DNA of 64,000 nucleotides from Jannaschia pohangensis (GTDB lineage: Bacteria > Pseudomonadota > Alphaproteobacteria > Rhodobacterales > Rhodobacteraceae). Below the pieces are notes generated by a model, which was given only the letters and a program-made list of their open reading frames with translations, did not search any database and was not told the origin of the DNA. A program made the translations under genes and the position numbers. Below, in pieces: positions 7,487-16,287 of the stretch. Location: positions 992,001 through 1,056,000 of the forward strand of contig NZ_FORA01000001.1 in assembly GCF_900113875.1 (NCBI RefSeq). The letters are read 5' to 3'. Every line of letters begins with the position of its first letter. The stretch's first letter is position 1.

Positions 7487-9781
7487 CTACTGTTCCGACA
7501 CGCAATCGGCGAAGTACTCGACGGTACCGTTCTCGCCCGTCTCCTGCACCAGCCCGTGGATATCTGTCTCGAAACCCGGGCATTCCTTCGCAAAGGTTCT
7601 GTTGAACTTGAGATACTCAACGATCGTCTTGTTGAACACCTCGCCGGGGATCAACAGCGGAATACCGGGAGGATATGGCGTGATCAGGCTGGTGGTGATC
7701 CGTCCTTCGAGATCTTCGATCGGCACCCGTTCCGTCGTGCGCGCTGCGATATGCGAGAACGCGTCCGAAGGCTTCATCGCGGGCGTCAGATCGCTCAGGT
7801 ACATTTCGGTCGACAGAACGGCGATGTCGTATTTTGCGTAAAGCGAATGCACATGCTGGCACAGATCCCGCAGTCCGAAATTCTCATAGGCCGGCTGCTT
7901 GGCGCAGAACTCCGGCATGGAACGCCAAAGCGGCTGGTTCTTGTCGTAGTCGTCCTTGAACTGCTGCAGCTCGGTCAGAAGCGAGTTCCACCGACCCTTC
8001 GTGATCCCGATCGTGAACATCACGAAAAAGCTGTAAAGTCCTGTTTTTTCAACAACAACGCCGTGTTCCGCCAAGAATTTGGTGACGATCGATGCGGGGA
8101 TGCCGGTTTCCTCGAAACGTCCATCCATGTTGAGGCCGGGCGTGATGATCGTTGCCTTGATCGGATCAAGCAGGTTGAACCCGCGCGCCATGTCACCAAA
8201 GCCGTGCCAGCTGTCCTTGCCGTCGGCTTCCTGAACGCCTTCGGCATCCGTCCTGCGCAGCACCCAATCCTTGGGGTGATCGACGCCTTCGTCCTCCAGT
8301 TCGTCTGGGCCCCATACCTGAAACCACCAATCCTCGGGGCCGTATTCGTCGTCCACCTTGCGCATCGCGCGACGGAAATCGAGGGATTCGAGGATACTTT
8401 CCTCGACCAGTGCACGACCGCCCGGCGGTTCCATCATCGCCGCTGCCACATCGCAACTTGCGATGATGCTGTACTGTGGACTGGTTGACGTGTGCATCAG
8501 GTAAGCTTCGTTGAACAGGTGCCGGTCCAGTTTCGTGTCCTGACTGTTCTGCACCAGAACGTGGCTTGCCTGGGATATCCCGGCCAGCAGCTTGTGGATG
8601 GATTGGGTCGCGTAGGTGACCGAATGTCTTGGCCGTTCGCGTTTATGACCCATCGCATGAAAGACGCCGTAAAAAGGATGGAACGCAGCATGCGGCAACC
8701 AGGCTTCATCGAAATGCAGGTTGTCCACATGGCCGTCGAGCATCTCCTTGATGGTCTCCGTGTTGTACAGCACACCATCGTATGTCGATTGCGTCAGGGT
8801 GACGATACGCGGTTTGACGGTGTCGGCATCGACATGGCTCAGCAGCGGGTTGGCCCGGATCTTGTCCCGGATCGCATCAATCTCGAACTCCGACTTCTGA
8901 ATGGGTCCGATGATCCCGTAGTGATTGCGCGTCGGCTTGAGAAATACCGGGATGGCCCCGGTCATGATGATGCTGTGCAGGACGGACTTGTGGCAGTTGC
9001 GGTCCACAACGACGACATCGCCGGGGGCGACCGTATGATGCCAGACGATCTTGTTGGAGGTGCTGGTACCGTTGGTTACGAAAAAGCAATGATCGGCATT
9101 GAAAATCCGTGCCGCATTGCGCTCGGAGGCACCGATGGCGCCATTGTGGTCGAGTAGCTGGCCAAGCTCTTCCACCGAGTTGCAGACATCCGCGCGCAGC
9201 ATGTTTTCACCGTAGAACTGGTGATACATCTGGCCGATGGGGCTTTTGAGGAAAGCGACGCCGCCAGAATGTCCGGGGCAGTGCCAGGAGAACGACCCGT
9301 CTTCGGCGTAGTCAAGCAGCGCTTTGAAAAACGGCGGCTGGATGCTTTCAAGATAGGTCTTGGCATCCCGGACAATGTGGCGAGCCACGAAATCCGGGGT
9401 GTCCTCGAACATGTGAATGAAACCATGCAGTTCGCGCAGGATGTCGTTGGGCAGATGGCGACTGGTCTTGGTTTCGCCGTAGATGTAGATCGGAACATCC
9501 TCGTTCTTCCAGCGGACCTCCTCGATGAATTTCCGCAAGTTGAGGACGGCCGGATCAAGGTCGGGACCCGGTGTGAATTCTTCGTCGTCGATCGATAGAA
9601 CAAAGGCACTGGCGCGCGATTGCTGCTGTGCAAACTGCGAAAGGTCACCATAGCTGGTCGTCCCCAGGACCTCGAAACCCTGGTTTTCGATCGCCTCGGC
9701 GACGGCGCGGATCCCCAGGCCAGAGGAGTTCTCTGACTGGAAGTCTTCGTCGATGATGACGATCGGAAAGCGAAACTTCAT
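7487..9781 (-). CDS. Orn/Lys/Arg decarboxylase (PLP-dependent, fold type I)
   Basis: A 764-residue enzyme of the class-I basic amino acid decarboxylases (AdiA, LdcC/CadA, SpeC). The order is an N-terminal receiver-like wing domain (about 1-130), the PLP core, and a C-terminal domain. SWHCPGHSGG is present, and TQSIHKLLAG carries the PLP lysine (K397); HFDEAW supplies the cofactor aspartate. It removes CO2 from arginine, lysine or ornithine, giving a polyamine precursor and consuming a proton. The preferred substrate cannot be told. GGAGTTAGAT precedes the ATG. No antiporter gene is adjacent, which argues against a classic acid-resistance pair. Confidence 0.94.
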   Translation of the reverse strand: MKFRFPIVIIDEDFQSENSSGLGIRAVAEAIENQGFEVLGTTSYGDLSQFAQQQSRASAFVLSIDDEEFTPGPDLDPAVLNLRKFIEEVRWKNEDVPIYIYGETKTSRHLPNDILRELHGFIHMFEDTPDFVARHIVRDAKTYLESIQPPFFKALLDYAEDGSFSWHCPGHSGGVAFLKSPIGQMYHQFYGENMLRADVCNSVEELGQLLDHNGAIGASERNAARIFNADHCFFVTNGTSTSNKIVWHHTVAPGDVVVVDRNCHKSVLHSIIMTGAIPVFLKPTRNHYGIIGPIQKSEFEIDAIRDKIRANPLLSHVDADTVKPRIVTLTQSTYDGVLYNTETIKEMLDGHVDNLHFDEAWLPHAAFHPFYGVFHAMGHKRERPRHSVTYATQSIHKLLAGISQASHVLVQNSQDTKLDRHLFNEAYLMHTSTSPQYSIIASCDVAAAMMEPPGGRALVEESILESLDFRRAMRKVDDEYGPEDWWFQVWGPDELEDEGVDHPKDWVLRRTDAEGVQEADGKDSWHGFGDMARGFNLLDPIKATIITPGLNMDGRFEETGIPASIVTKFLAEHGVVVEKTGLYSFFVMFTIGITKGRWNSLLTELQQFKDDYDKNQPLWRSMPEFCAKQPAYENFGLRDLCQHVHSLYAKYDIAVLSTEMYLSDLTPAMKPSDAFSHIAARTTERVPIEDLEGRITTSLITPYPPGIPLLIPGEVFNKTIVEYLKFNRTFAKECPGFETDIHGLVQETGENGTVEYFADCVSEQ

Positions 9782-10043
9782 ATCTAACTCCGGGAGATGA
9801 CGAAAACGGTTCTCGATGCATCACACCCGCGTGGGCAGAATTGATACCTCTTCGCAGCGAAACCGCTGCGTGCGCTTGTCCATTCTGATGGCATCACCGT
9901 CAAGGGGGGGTCTGTTGCATGACCCGGCAGACGCCGCAGGTTCAGCTTGTTTGCGCTGGCCGCGATTGATGTCGAAACCCCGCACGCGGCAATGACGGCC
10001 CTCAGAAATCGGCGCCTGTCGAACGGGGTTGGACGTCAGGAGA

Positions 10044-10556
10044 TCACTCCCATTCGTAAACCTCGATCGCGTTCGCCGTCATGTCATAGCCGATCTCGGC
10101 AAGGCTGGTGCGGATAGGATTGACCCGGATCGTTCCTGTCACCCACACCGCTTCGAACATCGACTCAGCTGGCCAGGGTCGTGCGGACGTCACGAAAACC
10201 AATTGATTGGGTGGGGGCGGCGGCACGTGGATGCAGGCCCCGACATAGGGCGTCAGGATGAACTCGGTCACGCCGTTGCCGCCGGTTTCGAGTGGCAGCA
10301 TGTAACCGGGCATCTTTATCGTGACGCCATTCAAGGCCTCGGCGAACTTGAAGGCGTTCTGATCGAACTTTGGCAACCAGGTGTCGTTCTGTTCATCATA
10401 CTCGCCTTCGCCGACGATTTCGGAATAGGGAACGCCCGGCGGAATGAGATCATCCCAGGTGATTTCCCGAACCGGAGCGGCAAGGGCCGGATGTGGTGAA
10501 TAGAGGAGCGATGCACTTGCAAGGCCAAGGAGGGCTGTACGGCGGGATGTATGCAT
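10044..10556 (-). CDS. DUF3299 exported protein of the zinc cluster
   Basis: A 170-residue protein with an N-terminal signal, MHTSRRTALLGLASASLL, then an Ala-rich cleavage region; SRRTALLG resembles a twin-arginine motif. The mature part has the DUF3299 features KMPGYMLPLE, FILTPYVGACIHVPPPPPNQ and a C-terminal VYEWE. Such proteins often accompany an FtsX-type ABC pair and ZrgA-like proteins in zinc-regulated loci. The cysteine in GACIHVPPPP may bind metal, an inference. It is the last gene of the minus-strand run that begins with zur. Confidence 0.82.
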   Translation of the reverse strand: MHTSRRTALLGLASASLLYSPHPALAAPVREITWDDLIPPGVPYSEIVGEGEYDEQNDTWLPKFDQNAFKFAEALNGVTIKMPGYMLPLETGGNGVTEFILTPYVGACIHVPPPPPNQLVFVTSARPWPAESMFEAVWVTGTIRVNPIRTSLAEIGYDMTANAIEVYEWE

Positions 10557-10573
10557 GTGGACTCCTCCTTTTT

Positions 10574-11827
10574 TCAGCTTCTGACGATCATACCGTCCGA
10601 CAATGAAAGCCTGTATGCGCGAACTGCGGGGAACAGGCTGGTCACGGCGGCGGCAAGGATCACACCGATTGCAACAAGTCCTTCGCGCGACGACAATGTG
10701 TCTATCGGCAGATATAGACCGAATGCCGCATCGACGTAAGGCCGCAGTGCCCACAAACCCGTGTAGAGCAAGGCGATGCCCAGCAGGACGGCGATCAGCG
10801 CCATCAGGACGGCTTCCAGCATCAATAGCCCCACGATGGTCAGCGGTCGCGCGCCGACCGCGCGCAGGATCGCCATTTCGCGTCGTCTCTCGTTCAGGCC
10901 CGAAAAGATCATCGCCGCCATACCCAGAAGGGCCGTGGCCACCACCATGCCAGAAACGGCGATCAGCGCCGTTTCCGCAATGCCGACAATGCCCCACAAC
11001 TCCTGCAAGGCCACGCCGGGCAGAACGGCCAGGAGGGGCTCTTCGGGGTACTGGTTTATGCTGCGTTGCAGCTCAAAAATCTGGAGACGGGATTTCACGC
11101 CGATCATGGCCGCGGTCACCGCACTGGGGGTCAGGTCCATCTGCCGGATTTCATCCGGCGATGTTGCCTGACCGGGAATCCGCGCTCCGCCCTGCCAATC
11201 CACGTGAATGGCTTCGATCGCCTCAAGGCTGACAATGACGGTGCGGTCGACCGGGGTTCCGGTCTTTGCAAGGATCCCGGCGACGCGGAATGGTTGATTT
11301 TCATGATTGGTGAACGACGCAAGCCCGTGTGCCACGACCAGCGGATCATCGACGGCATAGCCAAGTGCCGCAGCAACGTCCGCCCCGATCACCGCATCGA
11401 ACAGATCATCAAAGGCGCGGCCTTCGGCGAACCCCAATGCCCTTCCACTACGATACTTGTAGCGTTCGAAATATTCCGCCGTCGTGCCCATGACGCGAAA
11501 TTGCCGGTGCGAGTCCCCCAGCGAAATCGGGACGATCCAGTCGACTTCTGGTCGCGCGGCGATGTCCTGATAGCTTTCCCAAGTGACGTTGTTGGTGGCG
11601 TTCCCGATGCGGAACACCGAATAGAGGAGCAGTTGCACCGATCCCGACCGCGCGCCAACAATCAGGTCGGTGTCCGAAATCGTGTCGCCGAAGCTGGCCT
11701 TTGCACCTGTCCGCACCTTTTCCACACCCAGGAACAGCGCAACTGACAGGGCAACGGCAAAGATCGTCAAGCCGACCGTCAGACGGCGCGCGATCAGACT
11801 GCGCAGGGCAAGGCGCAGCAGGATCAT
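10574..11827 (-). CDS. ABC transporter permease, FtsX/MacB type
   Basis: A 417-residue permease with one N-terminal membrane helix (LRSLIARRLTVGLTIFAVAL), a long periplasmic MacB-like domain (about 45-260), and three C-terminal helices of the FtsX domain, including ERRREMAILRAVGARP, the cytoplasmic coupling stretch. MacB/LolE-type permeases move substrates across the periplasm by mechanotransmission, not by channel transport. Its start overlaps the stop of the ATPase gene upstream by 4 bp. The zinc context suggests handling of a metal-binding protein or lipoprotein at the membrane. Confidence 0.9.
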   Translation of the reverse strand: MILLRLALRSLIARRLTVGLTIFAVALSVALFLGVEKVRTGAKASFGDTISDTDLIVGARSGSVQLLLYSVFRIGNATNNVTWESYQDIAARPEVDWIVPISLGDSHRQFRVMGTTAEYFERYKYRSGRALGFAEGRAFDDLFDAVIGADVAAALGYAVDDPLVVAHGLASFTNHENQPFRVAGILAKTGTPVDRTVIVSLEAIEAIHVDWQGGARIPGQATSPDEIRQMDLTPSAVTAAMIGVKSRLQIFELQRSINQYPEEPLLAVLPGVALQELWGIVGIAETALIAVSGMVVATALLGMAAMIFSGLNERRREMAILRAVGARPLTIVGLLMLEAVLMALIAVLLGIALLYTGLWALRPYVDAAFGLYLPIDTLSSREGLVAIGVILAAAVTSLFPAVRAYRLSLSDGMIVRS

Positions 11828-12537
11828 GCGGCCGCCTCGCGCGTCAGGGTGGCGATGTCTTCCATTCGGACGCTGCGATCAAAGCGGGGGGCAAGCCGTT
11901 CGTCGTGGCTGACCATCAAGAGCGTCGAGCCGGCAGCCGAGCATTGCGCGAACAGCAGGTCGAGGAAATTGGCCTGCGATCCGGCATCGAGCGCGGACGT
12001 GGGTTCATCGGCAATGATGAGCGACGGTGCGCCGATCAGGGCGCGGGCCACTGCCACACGCTGCTGCTGGCCGACGCTCAGGCGATCGGCGGTGGGGGAC
12101 GCCATCGTATGACGTGCAAGGCCAAGCGCATCAGTCAGGGCCAGTGCGGCGGTGCGCCCATCCCCCGCGCGCGCCCGGCGGTCAGGCGCGAAACACAGCG
12201 GCAACAGGATGTTGTCCACGGGCGAGGCGTAAGGCAGCAAATTGAATTGCTGGAACACGATCCCGATCTTCTCGGCCCGGAAGCGGTCCCGCGCGGCGGC
12301 GGGCATACTCACCATCTCGGTCCCGTCTACGCGGATCGACCCGCGTGCCGGTGCATTGATCCCACAGATCAGCGAGAGAAGGGTGGACTTGCCCGATCCG
12401 CTTTCGCCCAGCAAAAGGACCCGCTCGCCCCGCCCGATGCGAAAACCGGAAACGCGCAAGCCGAACGCATCGCGCCCGGCCCAGTGAAACTCTACCTGAT
12501 CCAGGGCCAGGGCGAATGGAGTGTCAGTGTCGATCAC
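11824..12537 (-). CDS. ABC transporter ATP-binding protein (LolD/MacB type)
   Basis: A 237-residue ATPase. Walker A is LLGESGSGKSTLL (about residues 39-51), the signature is LSVGQQQRVAVARAL, Walker B is LIIADEPTSALD and the switch histidine lies in LMVSHDERL. It is the partner of the FtsX-type permease, whose start overlaps its stop. The family feeds MacB, LolCDE and FtsEX-like complexes. Confidence 0.9.
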   Translation of the reverse strand: MIDTDTPFALALDQVEFHWAGRDAFGLRVSGFRIGRGERVLLLGESGSGKSTLLSLICGINAPARGSIRVDGTEMVSMPAAARDRFRAEKIGIVFQQFNLLPYASPVDNILLPLCFAPDRRARAGDGRTAALALTDALGLARHTMASPTADRLSVGQQQRVAVARALIGAPSLIIADEPTSALDAGSQANFLDLLFAQCSAAGSTLLMVSHDERLAPRFDRSVRMEDIATLTREAAA

Positions 12538-12548
12538 CAGCGTCCCCG

Positions 12549-13115
12549 TCAGATCAGTCCCGACAGGTCAAGAACGGGGTCTGCACGCTCAACTTCGAAG
12601 GCTTGCGATCCTGTCTCCGAGATCATCTGCACCTCGACCTCCTGTGCATTCGGGAAGACCTCGAAGAAGGCGAATTCGATACGGTCAATGGCGGTCGGAT
12701 CCGCGCAATCCAGCAAGTATTCCGCGTGGAATTCGGTATGTTGCGCGCCCTCTTTTTCCGCGTGATCGTCATGCGCATGGTCTTCGCCTTCTTCATGGTG
12801 CCCGTCGACCAGCCCTGCGCTTGATGAGACGACCGTGCAGCCAGCCGCGTCCGGCAGGACAAACAGCGCCAGCGGCTTTGACAGCTCTGCAACCGCCACG
12901 TCGAGTTTGGCGCGATCCTCGGCGGTTTGTGCCTCATACTCAAAGCCGACGATATCGGCACCGGGCGCTTCCAGCTCCAATGCGATCCGCGTCCCTTCGA
13001 TGGCGATATTCAACGCAGAGTGCCCATGTTGGTGAGCGCCAAGCTCCCGGGCTTCCTGCGCGAAAAGCATGGACGGCATCACAAGTGCCATCACCAAAGC
13101 CGTCTTGTTGATCAT
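12549..13115 (-). CDS. ZrgA-like zinc uptake protein (DUF2796)
   Basis: A 188-residue exported protein. The signal peptide MINKTALVMALVMPSMLFAQ is followed by ELGAHQHGHSALNIA, the conserved DUF2796 start. A histidine and acid-rich loop, HHEEGEDHAHDDHAEKE (about residues 105-121), could bind zinc. The family was named ZrgA from zinc-regulated genes of Vibrio cholerae. Here it sits 34 bp after znuB and 11 bp before the ABC ATPase gene, inside the zur-led run, which supports a role in zinc acquisition. Confidence 0.86.
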   Translation of the reverse strand: MINKTALVMALVMPSMLFAQEARELGAHQHGHSALNIAIEGTRIALELEAPGADIVGFEYEAQTAEDRAKLDVAVAELSKPLALFVLPDAAGCTVVSSSAGLVDGHHEEGEDHAHDDHAEKEGAQHTEFHAEYLLDCADPTAIDRIEFAFFEVFPNAQEVEVQMISETGSQAFEVERADPVLDLSGLI

Positions 13116-13149
13116 GTTGTCTCCGTTTGAAGGGTGCGTTTCGAGGCGA

Positions 13150-13950
13150 TCATGGGCCGGATGTTCGAAGACTTCCCACGATGCTCAGCCCGGCAAAGAT
13201 CAGGGCGGCAACGCAGACAATCGAAGGCCCGGCAGGCGTGTCGAAAATATAGGCCGCCCGCAGCCCTATCAGGGCCGAGACACTCCCGATGCCTGCGGCG
13301 ACCAATGCCATGCTTTCAGGTGTGCGGCTCAGGGGTCTGGCGGCGGCGGCGGGGATGATCAGCATCGCGGCGATCAGCAGGACACCGACGACCTTGATGG
13401 CGACGGCGACGGTTATGGCCAATGCCAGCGTCAGGACCAGTTGTTCGCGCTTGGGGTCGATGCCGCTGGCGTGCGCCAGGTCCTCATTCAGCGTTGCGGT
13501 CAACAGGGCCGACCAGCGCCAGCAGATCAACGCCACGACAAGCGCCGCGCCGCCCCAGATCACCGCAAGATCCATGCGTGACACGGCGAGGATGTCGCCA
13601 AACAGATAAGCCATAAGGTCGATCCGGATGCCGGACAGAAACGACACCGCCACCAGACCGAAAGCCAGCGCAGAGTGAGCCAGCACACCCAGTAGCGTAT
13701 CCATCGCATAGCCCCGCCCCGTGAGCAGGTTCACGGTCAGCGCCATCAGAAGGGCGATTACCATCGCCCCGGCAAAGACCGAGATTGACAAGGCCAGCGA
13801 CAGGGCAACCCCAAGGATCGCGGCATGCGCCGTTGCATCGCCGAAATAGGCCATGCGTCGCCAGACGACAAAGCAACCGAGTGGCGCTGCGGCCAACGCC
13901 ACACCGATCCCGGCAAGGGTTGCCCGCATCATGAAATCATCCAGGATCAT
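13150..13950 (-). CDS. znuB: zinc ABC transporter permease ZnuB
   Basis: A 266-residue ABC-3 family membrane protein with about eight hydrophobic segments. It starts MILDDFMMRATLAGIGVALA and contains the conserved GDATAHAAILGVAL loop near residue 37, typical of metal permeases. It overlaps the znuC stop by 4 bp. With ZnuC and ZnuA it forms the high-affinity zinc importer. Confidence 0.94.
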   Translation of the reverse strand: MILDDFMMRATLAGIGVALAAAPLGCFVVWRRMAYFGDATAHAAILGVALSLALSISVFAGAMVIALLMALTVNLLTGRGYAMDTLLGVLAHSALAFGLVAVSFLSGIRIDLMAYLFGDILAVSRMDLAVIWGGAALVVALICWRWSALLTATLNEDLAHASGIDPKREQLVLTLALAITVAVAIKVVGVLLIAAMLIIPAAAARPLSRTPESMALVAAGIGSVSALIGLRAAYIFDTPAGPSIVCVAALIFAGLSIVGSLRTSGP

Positions 13951-14693
13951 TCGGCGGCTTCCGTATGTTCGTGTCGATGATCGTGGTCATGCGCATGATC
14001 ATGGTCGTGACGATATAGCGCCAAGGCCCCCATCGTGCCCGACCCGAAAAGCGCCCGGTATTCCGGAGCCGACGCGACCACCTCTGGCGTGCCCTCGCAA
14101 CACACATGACCGTTGAGGCAGATCACCCGGTCGGACGCGCTCATGACGACGTGCAACTCGTGGCTTATCATCAGGACGGCACAGCCGGTGTCACGCCGCA
14201 CCGTCTCGATCTGGCGGTAAAAGGCGGCGGAGCCGGGCTGGTCCAATCCCTGCGTCGCCTCATCAAGCAACAGGAGGTTCGGTTTGCCAATGAGAGCGCG
14301 CGCCAGCAGAACGCGCTGAAATTGCCCGCCCGAAAGCTGCGACATCTGCGCGGTCGAAAGGTCCGGCACACCGGCCTGTGTCAGTGCATCGTCAATGCCC
14401 GCTGGTGCGACCCCGCCCGGCAGACGCAGGAACCGTGCCACGGTCATCGGCAGCGTCGGATCGATATGCAGTCGCTGCGGAACGTATCCCACCCGCAAGT
14501 CGGGGCCATGAGTCACCCGGCCCCGTGACGGCTTCACTGCTCCGATGATCGACCGCAGAAGGCTGGTCTTGCCGGAACCGTTGGGGCCCACGATCGTCAC
14601 GATCTCGCCGGGCTCAATGGCAAGCGAGACGTGGGCCAACACCGTTTTCGCGCCGTAGCTGACGCTCAGGTTCTCGACGTTCACAAGGCTCAT
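13947..14693 (-). CDS. znuC: zinc ABC transporter ATP-binding protein ZnuC
   Basis: A 248-residue ATPase with Walker A IVGPNGSGKTSLL (about 34-46), signature LSGGQFQRVLLARAL, Walker B LLLLDEATQGLD and switch MISHELH. The start at 14693 (MSLVNVENLSVSYG) overlaps the zur stop by 4 bp. The C-terminus ends in a run of alternating His and Asp (RHDHDHAHDHDHRHEHTEAA), an unusual tail for a cytoplasmic ATPase that could sense or buffer zinc. Confidence 0.94.
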   Translation of the reverse strand: MSLVNVENLSVSYGAKTVLAHVSLAIEPGEIVTIVGPNGSGKTSLLRSIIGAVKPSRGRVTHGPDLRVGYVPQRLHIDPTLPMTVARFLRLPGGVAPAGIDDALTQAGVPDLSTAQMSQLSGGQFQRVLLARALIGKPNLLLLDEATQGLDQPGSAAFYRQIETVRRDTGCAVLMISHELHVVMSASDRVICLNGHVCCEGTPEVVASAPEYRALFGSGTMGALALYRHDHDHAHDHDHRHEHTEAAE

Positions 14694-15226
14694 GCGGGGA
14701 CCTCCTTGGTCACCTTGTCCGCGCAGGTCGGACAAACACCTTCGGCTTCGACGACCGTGCGCTCGATCCGGAACCCGGTCGCGCGGGCGGCGGCGCCCAA
14801 GGCACCCCGTGCCGGGGCCGATTGCGCCTCGGCCACGCACTCGCACATGCGACAGATCATGAAAGCCGGCGCGTGCTTCTCTCCGGGGTGGGCGCAAGCG
14901 ATGAAAGCGTTCAACCGCTCGATCTTGTGAACGAGACCATGCGCGACAAGAAATTCGAGTGCACGGTAGGCGACGGGCGGTTGTGATCCGAAGCCCTCTT
15001 CGCGCAGGCGATCCAAAATCGAATACGCACCAAGCGCCCGATGCTCCTGCAACAGGATTTCCAGCACCTTGCGGCGCACCGGCGTGAACCGCAGACTGTC
15101 CTCTTCACAACGCGTCTCCGCAGCCGCCAGCCCCTCGGCAACACAGGTGTCGTGATCGTGATGCGCGAACCCTACCGGAGTTGTAGCGCCTTCCAGATCA
15201 TTCGAGGATGAGGACTCACTTGTCAT
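14690..15226 (-). CDS. zur: zinc uptake regulator Zur (Fur family)
   Basis: A 178-residue Fur-family repressor. The winged helix covers LRFTPVRRKVLEILLQEHRA and the following GAYSILDRLR (about 46-75). The structural zinc site is supplied by CRMC (MICRMCECV) and the C-terminal CPTC. His-rich HHDHDTC near the N-terminus may also bind metal. Its place as first gene of zur-znuC-znuB and divergent from znuA identifies it as Zur, not Fur. It would repress these genes when zinc is plentiful. Confidence 0.93.
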   Translation of the reverse strand: MTSESSSSNDLEGATTPVGFAHHDHDTCVAEGLAAAETRCEEDSLRFTPVRRKVLEILLQEHRALGAYSILDRLREEGFGSQPPVAYRALEFLVAHGLVHKIERLNAFIACAHPGEKHAPAFMICRMCECVAEAQSAPARGALGAAARATGFRIERTVVEAEGVCPTCADKVTKEVPA

Positions 15227-15271
15227 GTTATCACGTTTCCGATATGGCGGATGAAACGTTATATAATCACA
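15226..15271. promoter_or_regulatory. candidate Zur operators between zur and znuA
   Basis: Two AT-rich sites stand out from the GC-rich background: TGTTATCACGTTTC (15226-15239), which begins at the first base of the zur start codon, and GAAACGTTATATAATCACA (15253-15271), 11 bp before znuA. Both resemble the alphaproteobacterial Zur box TGTTATAnTATAACA, and together they form a larger inverted arrangement, ACGTTTC versus GAAACGT. They could control both promoters. Confidence 0.6.
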
Positions 15272-15282
15272 CGGAAGACGCG

Positions 15283-16263
15283 ATGTCCAGAATTCTGCTG
15301 TCCCTTTCGATCAACGCCGCACTGATGGGGGGGGCCGCCTTTGCGGAGGTGCCCCGTGTTGCAGTTGACATTGCACCGATCCATTCGCTGGTTGCGCGTG
15401 TCATGGACGGCGTCGGGACACCTGACCTGATCGTCCAGTCCGGTGCCAGTCCGCACGAGTATTCGTTGCGCCCGTCCGAGGCCACCGCCTTGCAGAAGGC
15501 GGATATCGTGTTCTGGATCGGCCCTGATCTGACGCCGTGGCTGGACGACGCGATTGAGACACTGGCGACGGATGCTTCGGTAACAGAGCTGCTGGAAGCC
15601 GACGGGACAATCGAGCTTGAATTCAGGGAAGGTGCACTGTTCGAAGCGCATGACGAACATGGCCAGGATGAGCACGAAGAGGGTGCGCATGAGGACCATG
15701 CCGGAGGCGAGCATGCTGAGGAGAAGGCTGGCCATGAGGACCACGACCACGGCGAACATGACCCGCACGCTTGGCTCTCACCGCAGAATGCTTCGACATG
15801 GCTCAACGTGATCGCCAGTCAGCTTTCCGTCGCCGATCCCGAGAATGCCGGTGCCTACTTCGCAAATGCCGCTGCAGGCCGGGCCGAGATCGATGCACTG
15901 ACCGCTGACGTCAACGCCGTGCTGGACCCTTTGCGTGGTGCGCGGTTTATCGTCTTTCACGACGCTTATCAGTATTTCGAAGCCGCTTTCGACTTTCCCG
16001 CTGCCGGAGCAATTTCGATCAGCGACGCCTCCGACCCTGGCCCGGCCCGGATCGCTGAAATCCGCGCAAGGATTGCGGACGAAGGCATCGATTGCGTTCT
16101 GGCAGAGCCGCAGTTCAACGCTGGTCTAGTGGCAACAGTTCTTGACGGAACCGAAGCCGGAACCGGTATTCTCGACCCTCTCGGTTCCGACCTGGAGCCT
16201 GGCCCTGCGCTCTATCCCCAACTTATCCGCAATCTCGCTACAAACCTTGCGGAGTGCCTGTGA
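15283..16263 (+). CDS. znuA: zinc ABC transporter substrate-binding protein ZnuA
   Basis: A 326-residue periplasmic protein of the cluster A-I family. The start at 15283 gives the signal MSRILLSLSINAALMGGAAF. Metal ligands expected in the family can be placed: a histidine in IAPIHSL, one in DPHAWLSPQN and one in VFHDAYQYF. Between the first two is a long His/Glu/Asp loop (about residues 122-162), the zinc chaperone loop of ZnuA proteins. It captures zinc for ZnuBC and is divergent from zur. Confidence 0.94.
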   Translation: MSRILLSLSINAALMGGAAFAEVPRVAVDIAPIHSLVARVMDGVGTPDLIVQSGASPHEYSLRPSEATALQKADIVFWIGPDLTPWLDDAIETLATDASVTELLEADGTIELEFREGALFEAHDEHGQDEHEEGAHEDHAGGEHAEEKAGHEDHDHGEHDPHAWLSPQNASTWLNVIASQLSVADPENAGAYFANAAAGRAEIDALTADVNAVLDPLRGARFIVFHDAYQYFEAAFDFPAAGAISISDASDPGPARIAEIRARIADEGIDCVLAEPQFNAGLVATVLDGTEAGTGILDPLGSDLEPGPALYPQLIRNLATNLAECL

Positions 16264-16287
16264 CAGCGAAACCAGCAAGTGCATTTG

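Noticed and set aside
7239-7841. 200-codon open frame on the plus strand
   Set aside because: Most of it is the antisense of the decarboxylase C-terminus; the rest has no features.
16264-16287. target-site duplication of the IS3 remnant
   Set aside because: The bases before the left end (TTTG) and after the right end (GTCG) do not match.
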